NCBI GenBank assembly: GCA_029747585.1
Contig: JAPEVF010000052.1
Coordinates: 62,001-126,000, forward strand
DNA: 64,000 nucleotides
Origin: Pleurotus djamor
Lineage: Eukaryota > Basidiomycota > Agaricomycetes > Agaricales > Pleurotaceae
Direction: 5' to 3'
A program made the translations under genes and the position numbers. Below the pieces are notes generated by a model, which was not told where the DNA came from, did not search any database, and saw only the letters and a list, made by a program, of their open reading frames with translations. How positions within the stretch are numbered: position 1 is the first letter of the stretch; the number at the start of each line of letters is the position of its first letter. Shown piece after piece: positions 35,432 to 48,783 of this stretch.

Positions 35432-37449
35432 TCATGGGATATCTTCGGGGGCGAAGAGTTGGAAGTTCCTGTTGTAGGTGCCCGATGCGAGGAGTTTGGC
35501 ATCGCGGGAGAGGTCGACTGACATGACCTTGCCAGCGTCGGTCGACANCGTTCGCAGAAGCTGCCAATCATCGGCACTCCATATCTTGACGAAGCCATCG
35601 TAGCCCGCGCTGGCGAAGTATAATCCAGAACGATACTTCCATTCTTCCTGCTGGTCTTCGANCGTTCTGGTTTTGTCACCNCTCGTNTCANNNTCACCTT
35701 CACCTTCACCAGCCGCAGGCTCTCCTCCGTCAGTCCCATTCATGACAANCTCTTTCGTCGCCGGAGCAGTNGGCTTGAAAGACAAATCATCTCCATGGAA
35801 GAACCGAACGTCNGAAACGTTNGAAACGTGAGCTGGTATGGTGTACANNGCNCTGATCGAACGCATGTCCCATATCCTGATGGTGTCATCCCCAGCACCT
35901 GTGGCGATTTGGTACCTAAAAGAAATGTNTGTTCAGCANGCANGTANACGAACGGGCGCCCAGAAATATCCGAACCCAATGGGCGANAAAGCNATGGAGA
36001 ATATGCCTTGGACGTGACCNTCGAGAACCATTGCCGTGCGGCCTGTTCGNAGGTCCCATACACGACCAATCGCGTCAAGGCCCCTGTAGGGTATTTAGAA
36101 AGACATANTGAATAAAANTTAGTGTGGAACATACCCNGAAGCGGCGAGGGCACCATCGTCTTGGAATTCAACCGAGTAAACTTCCTTGGAATGGCCCTCT
36201 TGGAGCAAGATCTCCTTGGACGTAGCAGTATCCCAAAGGCGCCAGGAAGTGTCAAAACTGGCACTGCCNACGTAGTCGCCTGACGGGTGGAAAGCAACTC
36301 GGCAGACGCGGTCTTTGTGACCTTTTAAAGTGGATATTGGGGTTTCGCTGAGTGAATAGTGNATTGAGCATCCAAATTAAGAGANGGAGGGACCACGGAC
36401 CTNTTCAGNGACCAAAAGTGCAGGTTACAGTCTCCNGCNCCGCTGACAAGGTTCACGGCATCCGCNCTTTGTGAGAGAGTAGCCTGTGGATGCCATGCTA
36501 CTCCACCCACGCGATCACTGTGACCTTGGTAGTAGGTTCAATGAAATTGACGTCGGCGCAAGGAGAATAACTCACCTCGAAATGTTTTCGTGTTGTGACA
36601 AGACGGGACATTCCAGAGTTTCACCGTTCCAGACCAACTACCAGTCGCGAGCATCTCGCTGTTTGGTGAAAAGCGCACTTGTGATATGGGTCGCTCGTCT
36701 CCAATTTGAGATCCCAGGTTTGAGAATTTCTGAGAGAGAAGTTGGTCGTATTCAGCAGTCATATTAGTCTAAGACAAGGGGACGACGCACCTTGACTTCA
36801 GCAAATATTCTTTTCCGAATGTCTATTATGCGTTTTAGAGGCATTTTACTGTCTATCCGCTGTTGGGCGACGCGCTTTTGAGCTCTGAAAAGGGAGACAC
36901 GGATGCAAAAACATAGTAAGCACCTTTGAAGATATTCACACCCTAGGAAAATCCAACCTGGGTAGAGAGTATTCGGCCAACTGCCGTCGAGCTTGGAGAA
37001 GCTCAAGTGATCCAGGAGTGTAGAATTCTTCTTCCTGCACACATAATTCCAGTCATCCGTTATAGCCAGAGGCTCGTACTCACCTCGTCGGAGCTCTCTC
37101 CAGAAGACTCATCGTCGACAGCCATTGCATCATCCCCTCTTGCGGCAGTTATTTGAGAAAGGACATATATCAGACGATCACGTCTGTCGGCTGCCTAGAG
37201 TTTTGTTCGTCACGGTATTTCGTGTCTCAAAGTCCCGGTGCGACTCACGCGTTCTCCGAACAACGTAATGGGCTCCCCAATTTCCCTCAAACGAGCCTTG
37301 ACACGGTTATCGTCTGTTGGTACAGCAAGGTTTCTTGCTTTCTTCTTGCGCTCGAGCTCATCCAGGATAACTTTATTCTCGAGCCTGGCGCGTTCAGAGC
37401 CGAGATAGTTTCCATCGTCGATGAGATTGTCCAAGGTGAGTTCGGACAT
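35432..37449 (-). CDS. PRP4: Pre-mRNA splicing factor PRP4 (U4/U6 snRNP, WD40)
   Basis: The start [17 protein letters not shown] sits in a good context (accaccATG). The N-terminal splicing-factor motif region ([33 protein letters not shown]) is characteristic of Prp4. A linker helix ([19 protein letters not shown]) follows, and then about seven WD40 blades: [20 protein letters not shown] with TVKLWNV, a blade with [28 protein letters not shown] with [45 protein letters not shown] and [20 protein letters not shown], with a last blade [20 protein letters not shown]. Prp4 scaffolds Prp3 on the U4/U6 snRNP and is needed for tri-snRNP assembly. Several exons contain Ns but the frames are recoverable. 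Confidence 0.92.
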
Positions 37450-37760
37450 GGTGGTCTGGTGTCGAGTGAATTCAAATCAGACTTCGAAATTGGCAGTCTT
37501 CCACGTGAGAAGGGGCCTAGATAGGAGCCACTCCGAAGACCNGTCACTGTGTTCTTTCGACTCTGCNTCTCAGGTCAAGATGGTACCTTGCTGGAAAAAC
37601 GACTACCCAAGGCTGCTCATAATATCCATTTGCATGAGTAGTAACTAGCCATTAGTTGCGACGTCTTCCCAGAGTAATGGCCGAGCGCCCTGACAATGAT
37701 TGAGGGTTGCCTTGAGGCCTTCTGGCATAGTTACCACATCGACCGCGTTGCGCCTTTCGG

Positions 37761-37770
37761 TATATATAAA
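37761..37770 (+). promoter_or_regulatory. TATA-like element upstream of the NDR kinase gene
   Basis: The sequence tatatataaa lies about 160 bp before ATG 37926, in the 476-bp region between the divergent PRP4 and kinase genes. It is followed by a direct repeat, cgagaaaaaatactatcgagaaaaaat. Confidence 0.4.
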
Positions 37771-37925
37771 CGAGAAAAAATACTATCGAGAAAAAATCCT
37801 TGTTTCCCTCCCGCTCATTGTTCTGTGAAGGAGGTCACAGTGAGACAGGAAGAGTGACGGACGGAGAGAAGAGACGGAGACAGCATTCACCCCTTCCTTC
37901 TTGACTCTCATCAACCACCACCACG

Positions 37926-39964
<2,039 letters not shown>

Positions 39965-40367
39965 GTTCGTCCCTCTTACTTGCCAAATTGGGCATCCTCG
40001 TTCAATTTTGCCTCTTTACTTAGTATCGCGTCCAGGAGCCTTCTTCTTTCGGTGGACATCGCAATTATTCTCAGTTTATACTTACAACTTTTATCTGTCT
40101 CTCACTGACTACTACCTCTTTCTTGCCTTCGCGGATCTCTTATCGTTCAGCTCTTTTATCACCTCGTTAAAAACGCAACCTCTCAAGCTTTTCATCATCC
40201 CTTTCTCAATGTATATTATTGCTATCTTGAACGGAAAATGTACATGTATCGGCTTCGGAGTCCGCAGAAATCCCCAACTAGCACAAGAAATGAGAGAGGC
40301 TGTCGATGTCCATTGTCCGTTCGCAACCACCCCTAGTGCCCTGTCGAGCCTCCCTTTCAAGTAGGGG

Positions 40368-41846
40368 CTATCCCTGATATTCTGGTGGGGGTTGGTAGAT
40401 GATGTCTCTCATTCTCCGTTGCTCTCGACGAAGGACCGATAGCTCGTGTCTCAGCTCGCGTACCTCTTCGGCCACACCATCGTCCTCAGTCTGCGGATCG
40501 GAGTATACAGACGCCGAGACGGTTGATCGCAGCATGTCACTGGGCCTCGACACCGATATCATCGACGTCGTCGTGGGCGTGAACGGACGCTTTTCGTGAG
40601 TGACTCCGGATACGACAGTGAGACGCTGTGTTGAGTCGTTTGGAAGACTACTTTGGTTTGATACAGAGGCAGACCCGAATGAGAGATTCCGAGTTCGCCG
40701 ATTCGGCGGTTGAGTGAATGAGACTCGGTGCAGTTGCTGTCGGCGGCGACGGCGAGATCTTGTGAACCATAAGCCGATGAGTATAACGGATAGGAGAGCT
40801 AGACCGCCGAGAACGCCGGCGATGATTGCGATGAGATGCGTGTTCTTTTTTGGCTTTGTTGAGGTATTCGTGTCCTCGAGACCAGATGGCGAGCCCTGGG
40901 ATTGTGTTGGTTGGAGACCAGAGGTTCTGCCGCTCGGTAAAAAGTCAGAGCTTGGGCTTGTACTCGGTACGAGAGCGGAAGAGGATGTTGATGACGCTGT
41001 GAGGGGTATTGAGTGTGATGCACTAGGAGTAGCGTCACTAGGGGGTATCGATTTTTGGGAAGGCGAAGGGGGTTGGGATGTGCTGGAAGAGATCATGGCT
41101 TGAGGGCTGCTTTCTGAAGAGGTCGAGGAGGTGATAGGTGGCGAGGGAGGAGGAGCTTTCGACGGTGTTGGATCAGGTTCGCTGTCAAGGAGATAAGCCA
41201 AACGCATCGCAGATCATTGTCAAGATCAGAAATATCCTTACGAGACGGTGTAGACGGCGTAATCAAATAGGATCAATACGGGTGCTTGACTGGGGTCAAG
41301 TTGGATCTTGAAGTCGTGCTGCTTGTTTGGGAGCCCGTCTGCACGGAAGACAAGTGCGTTGTAGATGTAGTCCTGTGTATTGGGATCTGGATCGTGACGA
41401 AACGATCCTGCATCCTGACCATCCATGAAGAACTTGTATTGGGCGAGCCTGTCAAATGGCAATGTGTCGGGGTGCGGATTATTGGCAAGAATACAATATA
41501 TGTAAAGAGCGACGCCTATGTTAATGGTCAACCTAATGGACAGTAGCTCAATCAAGGAGGAGTACTCGCCTGTGAAAGAGAATGTTATCTGTTTGGTGGG
41601 ATCCACAGCATGGGCGGTAGTATCGTGGTGGGTCCCAAGATGCAGCCTGCTATTGTCCAATGTGACATAGCGGGTGGACTGATCTGTCCAGCCCCCGTCG
41701 GGCACATATGCGGGGACCGTACCACTGAGTTCATCGCCTCGAGAATCGTCGATTGTTACGTTCTTGAGGAGTGCAGAAGAAAGATGAACCCAGAAAAGGA
41801 CCACCGCTATGACATGCCTCCGTAGCAAAGCAGCTGTCACCTGCAT
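40368..41846 (-). CDS. Signal peptide / beta-domain / Ser-Thr stalk / single-TM protein
   Basis: The signal peptide (HVIAVVLFWVHLSSALL) is followed by KNVTIDDSRGDELSG, a beta-rich extracellular domain (ITFSFTG, GVALYIYCILANNPHPDTLP, YKFFMDGQDAGSFRHDPDPN, VLILFDYAVYTVS), a Ser/Thr/Pro-rich stalk, a transmembrane helix (LIAIIAGVLGGLALLSVILI) and a basic tail (TRSRRRRRQQLHRV) that ends in coiled-coil sequence. This layout marks a large agaricomycete family of unknown function with paralogues at 58-64 kb. Introns are 41182-41241 and 41516-41569. The second starts with GC (TTCACAG then GCGAGT) where the paralogues have GT. The gene converges on the kinase gene. Confidence 0.75.
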
Positions 41847-42484
41847 GCTTGGTGAGAAAGAAAAGTTCGAGGGAGACGTTGAGTCGGGGTCAACTCACCT
41901 GCAACTTTCAGAGGATTGGGTATAAATGGTCCGAAATCTTTTCTGATTTCTTGATTTCATCAGGGAACCTGATGTTGGGAAAAGCACCTATAGCAAGTCG
42001 CTTGCTATCCGTATCCGTGAGTAATAAGTAATGATGCCTCCAGGCTCCTTCATCAAGAATCCAAATATCGGTTTTCAAATAGTTTCGAAGACGGGAGACA
42101 GCTGTTGGCAGATGCGAACCTTCGACTTAGTCCGTCACGGGTGGAGTCCTCAGAGGAAGGGTATGATTTAACAGGATACTGGGGCATGCAGTACTTATCA
42201 GTAGTAGTTCTTAGACTTTAGTAGACCCATGCGCTAACCTTCGATTCTTCCACTACGACCACCGACGGTGGTTGGACGCAGGTTTCACGGTGGGAAGCAT
42301 GGAAGGAGCCAAGAAGCAGCCGCAAGCGGTTACTTCTTCAGGAGTCTCTATAGGGGTAGCACCAACCACTGTTGAGGGCCGCCATACCCGACTGAGATTC
42401 GCGCTGACTAGTTTATGCTTCATCAAGACAAAGACAAGCAAGCTTCTACTTTATTCCCCGCTTAGTATCTGCGGTAGAAAACCG
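41847..42484. other. Intergenic, no gene seen
   Basis: This region lies between divergent starts. I see a possible TATA element for the minus-strand gene (complement of ccaatcc-tataaatgg near 41925) and nothing else that I can support. Confidence 0.45.
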
Positions 42485-42492
42485 TATATAAA
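42485..42492 (+). promoter_or_regulatory. TATA box of kinase-like gene A
   Basis: TATATAAA stands 41 bp before ATG 42533 and is followed by an A-rich leader. Confidence 0.5.
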
Positions 42493-42532
42493 CCAGAAAG
42501 GAATACCCAACTTTTTGCACCTCTCCACAGCA

Positions 42533-43551
42533 ATGGTTCGAATTGCCTTAGGCATCGCTTTGACACTTCCCTTGGCTATCCCTCTCATCAGCTCCAGTCC
42601 AGTTTATGGAGACTATGCCTCTGTAAGCCTGTTACTGACCAGGAACTCGCTCATAAATAAACCTACCTCGTTCCAGGAACAACTGGTATTTCAGGACGGG
42701 CCATACACAGTGTTATCTGGTATGAGTTACTCAGTTAACGTTTCCAGTAGTCGAGCTATTCTTATCATGCTTTGCTATTCCTTAGAAACACTCACCCTCA
42801 GTGGTGTGACTCGCACCATCACCAAGGTCGCCGATCAAGGCGACTCAGCGATTACTTACAAGGTCGACAGCCCTGGCTGGCCAGATCCAACCACAGGCAA
42901 GGACTTGGTGGCCTATGCAAAGACGGGAAAGCGTAAGCCTCTGTACGGTTCACAGCCATCAAAAAGCTAACCCACATCATTAGGCCCCACAGAGACGTTC
43001 CCAAACGAGATCAAATGGCTGAAGAAGATTGATCAACTTCTCTCCGAAGGGAAATTCAACAATCGCCAATGGATCGTTTTTCATGGCGTAGATAATAAGA
43101 TGAACCTCCTCTCCACTTCATTCGGTCTCTCCCTCTATGAAAAGATGGACAAAGGTGATGTAGCGGGATGCCAAGCGGCTGTGAGGACGAAATTGCCGTT
43201 GATAGTTGCTGAGGCAAAGGCTTATGTGTACGCACAGCTACTTTTCGGATCAAGTCCGTCTCGCTGATTTGCTCGCCGTTTACAGGACCAAATTCGGTGT
43301 TCTCCATACTGACATCCATCCGGGGAACATTCTTTGGGACAAGGATGCTAAAGATCCCAGTTTAATCGACTGGGGAAGAGCTGAAGAGGTTGCAAGTGTG
43401 AGTAAACAAGAAGGATTAGTGTTCCTGTCGCTTGCTGACCTTGTGCGCACTTTAGTGGACACCTGCAATCGAAGCAAGGGTAACAAAGCAAGTTGAAGGA
43501 TCTCACCTCAATGGCGAACTAAGGCTCTGTCACGATCTTCGTAAAAGTTGA
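42533..43551 (+). CDS. Small predicted-secreted kinase-like protein, copy A
   Basis: The N-terminus is a clean signal peptide (MVRIALGIALTLPLAIPLI). Six exons join in phase. After a short leader (QLVFQDGPYTVLSG) come ETLTLSGVTRTITKVADQ, GDSAITYKVDSPGWPDP and LVAYAKTGK (a beta3-like Lys), EIKWLKKIDQLLSEG (an alphaC-like Glu) and a middle segment (NRQWIVFHGVDNKMNLLS). Then come KFGVLHTDIHPGNILWD and LIDWGRAEEV, which match the HxDxxxxN catalytic loop and the metal-binding D of the kinase/phosphotransferase fold. Only about 35 residues follow (WTPAIEARVTKQVEG, CHDLR), so the C-lobe is unusually small. I recall similar uncharacterised agaricomycete proteins. The substrate is unknown. Confidence 0.7.
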
Positions 43552-44070
43552 GGGTTGAAAAGCTCACCTCTGACCTGGCCACCTGTTGCCTTAAATTTCT
43601 ACAAGTCTCCTCCAGCTCCGAGTCCTAGTCATCTCTTCTAATTAAACGAAATAAATAAAGATTTGATCAGTTTGACCTTGCGATCTGCAATTTATGCGCT
43701 CCCAGTCTTAGTTTCATTCGATCAGCGTCTCGTTAGGCTTCAGTAAAAGCTTAGGAGCAGGTAATAAACGAGCACTGACATTGGATCAGTGCTAGTTCGC
43801 ATCGTTATTTCCCTACGGTGCCTCCTCGCTTCCAACAGGGCTTTCCAGGGGTTTGGGTCGTTGGCACAGTGCAACTGCAAGTCAAACGAAAGTACGTCCT
43901 ACGCACGATTCGACCGGAAAACCTTGAGCAACGGTCTCCATCATAACATGTGGCGGTCTTCTAGGCTACTTCCTTCCATAGGACTGTCTGACGGTGGCAA
44001 TCACCGTGGTGGTATTTAACCAGCCTCATACTGGCACTCAAACTTCAGTTCACCATCCTCCATAGACAAC

Positions 44071-45056
44071 ATGGTCGTACGTACTCGAAGCATCGCTTAC
44101 ATCGTTCCCCTAGCCATCGCTCTCGTCAAAGCGAATCCCATCTACCTATGCTCCGCGCAGGATCAGCTCATCCTAGTCGGCAGCGAAGACAGAGACACCA
44201 CCTTCTCGACATTTGGCGGTACGTATATCAGCCTATTCTAGATATCTCTCCTCGTTTAATGAAGTCGTCCCTTTAACAGAAAGCCTCACACTCAACGGGG
44301 TGACACGCAGTATCACCAAGGTCGCAGACCAAGGCGATTCTGCGGTGACCTACAAGGTTGACAGCCCTGGTTGGCCCGACCCGTCGACGAACAAAGACGT
44401 CGTTGCGTACGCAAAGACGGGAAAGTGTAAGCAGCCCTGTAATTCGAGACCTGATTTTCCCCAACGGTCAGAATCCTTACACAGCCAATGGGGAGACGTT
44501 CAAGAGTGAGATCCGCTGGTTATCGAGGATCCAACAGCTGCTCTCCGAAGGAAAGTATAACAACCGCCAGTGGATCGTTTTTCATGGCGTAGAGAACAAA
44601 ATGGATCTCCTCGCTACGACTTTTGGTCTGGCTCTCTACCAGAAGATGGGTAGAGGCGATGTGGCAGGGTGCGAAGCCGATGTCAAGGCAAAGATGGCTT
44701 TGGTCGTCGCCGAAGCGAAGGTCTATGTGTGCGTGTCAATTACACGGCGATGAGACTGAGGAGGTACTCACAGAGGGCTCTGGGTTACAGAGACAAGTTC
44801 GGTGTCCTCCACACCGATATCCATCCAGGAAACATCCTATGGGACAAGGACGCTACCGACCCCACCCTCATCGATTGGGGAAGAGCTGACGAAGTCTCTA
44901 GCGTGAGTTGGTTTGGGTGTTTGACGGTGAGAAGTGGCCACTGACCTTTGTTGACAGTGGACCCCCGCAATCGAGGCCAGAGTGAGGAAGCAAGCCGAAG
45001 ACTCCCATACTAAGGGCGCGCTTAAAGTTTGCCACGATCTTCGCGGTCTATTCTGA
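44071..45056 (+). CDS. Small predicted-secreted kinase-like protein, copy B
   Basis: This is a paralogue of copy A in the same orientation, with the same intron positions. The signal peptide is SIAYIVPLAIALVKANP. The kinase-like core reads ESLTLNGVTRSITKVADQ, VVAYAKTGK, EIRWLSRIQQLLSEG, NRQWIVFHGVENKMDLLA, KFGVLHTDIHPGNILWD and LIDWGRADEV. The end is WTPAIEARVRKQAEDSHT and CHDLRGLF. The intron after the catalytic Lys exon ends at TTACACAG (44480s), the intron before KFGVLH ends at GGTTACAG (about 44791), and the last one ends at TTGACAG (about 44958). All key residues of the N-lobe Lys/Glu pair, the catalytic loop and the DWG are present, so nothing marks it as inactive. Confidence 0.7.
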
Positions 45057-45412
45057 GAACAAGTCAGTTAAGAGGGTAGCTCAGCAAGGAAGAGATCATG
45101 GAGTATGAGTGCTAGGCTATCTTGATCAGTATGTTTTTCAATAGGAACTAAGTGTACTCGTTGAATGGGCAGATGGGTTTAGATGTTTGATTGAGAGGGT
45201 ACATGTACATTGAGAGGTTCGCATATTGATTTGGGTGATCGAGTCGAAGGCTAGTTCGATGTCCTCGCTAGCAAACAGTTGCCACAGAACTACCCCACGT
45301 CTGGGATGAGTCTGTACTTCGTCGGGCTTGGTGTGACCGTTCATGGTCTTCTTTGGTTTGCTGAGGCACACTTTGGCGTCTTCTCCGCTTCAAGCGGGCA
45401 TGATCGGCGTCA

Positions 45413-46502
45413 TCACAGGCTACCTGAGAGGGAATGGCTGTTAAAAGGACACGAAGTCAAGTAGATATTTGTAAAACAACGTACAACACACCGATCGTAT
45501 AGGGATTGAATCGAGGCTTTCAATCGAGCGGCGTCGGAGCGATAGCTCATCAGTCGAAAGCATTTCGCCCATCCTCGCGGCTTGACTTCCTTCAAGGCGT
45601 AGTAAGTGTTCCAATAACTGAAACACTCGTCAGCCAACAATTAAATGACGGAAGACAATGTTCAGATGCAGACATGTCATAATCCCCTTCTAGCGAGTTG
45701 TAGACCTTGTTTTCGCAATCGGCATAAATGAGATGCTCTAACCGACACTGTATCTGACTGAGCCTGACTTGAGCATGCCGAAATAGACTAGAGGTTCCGA
45801 TAGGGTGATGGGGAAGTCTTTCCCCAACCAATCTCTCCAAGTCCTGTAACAGTCCTGGTAAAGGTTGAGCCCGGTCTGTTCATCAAAAGTAAGTCTCAAC
45901 CCACGAATCTCTTCCTTTGAATCAGTGCGCTCGCCCGGTGAATTCGAGCCGTGACAACGCGAGGATTTCTGTTTCTTGCGTCCTCGCCGAGCAGCTGACT
46001 GCGCTTGGGTGAAGTTTTTGGTAATAATCCGGATAGATTGGTCGATGTTTACGATCCACATCGCTCCAGTAGATAGGTTGACATATCGCGAGGAGAGGAA
46101 GTCAATCGTGCCAGTATACAATGTGCCTTCTGAGTCCACGCATTTTATACCTGGCTCATATGTGCGATCAAACATAGTCATGGCCCAAGGCGCGTCATCG
46201 AGGAACTGCAGACAAGCGGGGATGATGCTTGGGGTCATGACTTTTGAGAGAACGTTACAGAGGACCTCAAGTGAGTTTTCGAGTCATCCCAAAAAGACAC
46301 CGGGATAGGCATCCAGGGTGCGCCTAACATGAGGCTTTGAGGGCTTGATGAGGCCCACATACGTTCTAGTCACAGCTTCGGAGTTCAATGGACGTAGTGA
46401 TGGTTCAAGTTCAGGCGAAGTAGCGCTTGAATAGGCGCCAATGCCACCGTCCTTAAGTATTATTGGTCGGCCATCACACAAGCATTGCAAGATGAAGCCC
46501 AT
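45413..46502 (-). CDS. Hypothetical gene between kinase-like copies, structure uncertain
   Basis: Three minus-strand segments look coding. They are MGFILQCLCDGRPIILKDGG (from 46502), ACLQFLDDAPWAMTMFDRTY with WIVNIDQSIRIITKNFTQ (46238-45738), and YWNTYYALKEVKPRGWAKCF (about 45620). The middle contains a basic patch (AARRGRKKQKSS). The joins between these segments need introns whose borders I could not settle, and the first would be only about 33 bp. No family is recognised. It may be a decayed gene. Confidence 0.35.
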
Positions 46503-46856
46503 CAGGTACTTCCCTTTGTAATACTCCCCTCAGGTCTTTAGCTTCCAGAAAATTGGAATACAACTCGGTCGCCGCCCCTACCGCCGACTGACCTGACCTA
46601 GGTGCTCGAAAGATGAAAGGCACCCAAACTTAGGTACCACCAACCGCAGAGGACATGTCAAAAGTTACTGTAGCTTCAAGAAGGATTTCCCTCGCCGCTT
46701 CTTTCTTTCCGACGATGAGCATATGCACCTACACATTACAGGTACATACTGGAATGTTCGCCCTGGCACACACAGTGGTAGACTTAAAAGGCAGAAAATC
46801 AAGGCCACCATCGTTAGAATCATTGGGCAATTCTTTATCCCTCCTAGCCCCCAAAG

Positions 46857-48783
46857 ATGGTCGGTCCGACCTCGAGCCTTGTTCTTCTACAACTTCTCGC
46901 CGCACTCAGCGTGTTGTCGAAGCCATGCCGGAGCCCACATCCATACGACAATGTCGACGCGTCTAATGTTGTCACTATGGTAAGCACGCAGAGGAGTCTT
47001 GGAGCCCTTACTCATCCGTGCTTTCAGAATCAAGATCAAGTCGTTTTGACCGGCGAAGAGACATCTGACGCGTCTTTTGTACCGTTCGCTGGTGGTATGA
47101 GCATCTTGAATCCTTGTTAAATTTCCGTCCTGACAAATGGTGCGATACAGAAAAACTCGTTTTGAATGCTGTGGAACGCACGATTACCAAAGTTGCTGAT
47201 CAAGGAAACTCCGCTATCACCTACAAAGTGGATAGCCCCCCCGTCATAGAGGCTGGAATTCGAGCCTACCATTTACCGGGAAAAACCTCGTTGCTTACGC
47301 TAAAACCGGGAGATGTAAGTCTTGGACTCGATGATTCTCTAAATACATCAGAGCACTCACCGCCTCTTCCCAATGAAGCGTCGACCGACAAGTTCAAAGA
47401 TGAAATCAAGTGGCTTACCAAAGTCGACGAACTTCTCGCTGCTGGAAAGTACAACAATCGCGAATGGATCGTGTTCCATGGTGTAGACGACAAGAAAGAT
47501 CTACTCATGACCAAATTCGGCAGCGAGCTCTGGCAATTGATGTTAAAGGGTTCGGTGAAGGAATGCGAAGCTAAATTGACCACAAAGCTACCTCTCATCG
47601 TTGCTGAGGCAAAGGCCTACGTGTACGTGACCATATCTTCCTCTAAAGAATTCACTCTCATCATTGTGTTGAACAGGGTCAAATTCGGTGTCCTTCACAC
47701 TGACATCCATCCGGGCAATGTTTTGTGGGATGAAGCTGCCTCTGAACCAACTCTTATCGACTGGGGTCGAGCGGAGAAAGTGACGGGAGTGAGTGACTGC
47801 CTTTTCGTCTCCTCTGCGGCGTCTAAGTATCGCCCTTGTTCAGTGGACACAGCAAGTCGAGAAGAGAGTCGTGGATCAAACTTACAACACTTATCTGAAA
47901 TCAGGGGAGACAAAGATTTGCCACGACATGAAAGGAGTCAAACCCCAAGATACGGAAGTTGCTCCATTTTCCGGTATGCGCTCTTCTACGCTCCCTCGGC
48001 ACCTGGATTTATACCAATGTTATCGTTTAGAAACCTTGACTCTCGGCGATGTAACGCGCACAATCACCAAGGTCGCAGATCAGGGTGATTCTGCCATAAC
48101 CTACAAGGTGGACGGTCCTGGATGGCCCGACCCATTCACGGACATCAACCTTGTCGCCTACGCAAAGACTGGTAAATGTACGCACCACTTACCCAACCTT
48201 TACAACCTTCTGTTAACCCCAACTAACCACCATCGTCTCAAACGCAGCTTCTTCCGCTAGCTTCACTGAGGAGATCAAATGGCTGTCAAAGGTACAAGAG
48301 CTCCTAGCGGCAGGGAAATACAACGGACGTAACTGGATCGTCTTCTCTGGGGTAGAGGGGAAGACGGAGATCCTGTACACAGATGCTATCCAGGATGCTT
48401 GGAAGAAAGGTCAAGCAGCGTGTCAAGCAGCGGTGGAAGCGAGAGTGCCTCTGATTATCGCGGAGGTGAAGACATACGTGTGCGTTGGCTCTAATTCATC
48501 TTATCTCCTTGGCCATGATCTGATGACGTTTTGAAATAGTGTGCGGTATGGGATTCTTCACCGTGACGTACATCCCGGCAATGTCTTGTGGGACAAGGCA
48601 GCGACTACGCCCACCCTGATCGACTGGGGTATAGCGACTGAAGAAAAGAGTGTGAGTCATCATATCCGTCATATGTAAACGCCGAGATTTAACAAACCTT
48701 CCTAGTGGGCCAAAGTCGAAAAACAGGTCAACCAGCAAGTCGAGCGGATGTTCTTGACCGGTCCAACAAGGCCATGTCAGTGA
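46857..48783 (+). CDS. Predicted-secreted protein with two tandem kinase-like domains (copies C and D)
   Basis: A signal-like N-terminus (TSSLVLLQLLAALSVLS) leads into domain C: EKLVLNAVERTITKVADQ, NLVAYAKTGR, EIKWLTKVDELLAAGKYN, KFGVLHTDIHPGNVLWD and LIDWGRAEKV. Where copies A and B stop after CHDLR, this frame continues past CHDMKGVKPQDTEVAPFSG. It then splices (GTATGC to GTTTAG) straight into domain D: ETLTLGDVTRTITKVADQ, LVAYAKTGK, EEIKWLSKVQELLAAGKY, RYGILHRDVHPGNVLWD and LIDWGIATEE, ending MFLTGPTRPCQ. Domain D has HRD where the others have HTD. A run of seven C near 47237 puts domain C one base out of frame before GKNLVAYAKTG. The tail after each DWG is very short. Confidence 0.65.
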
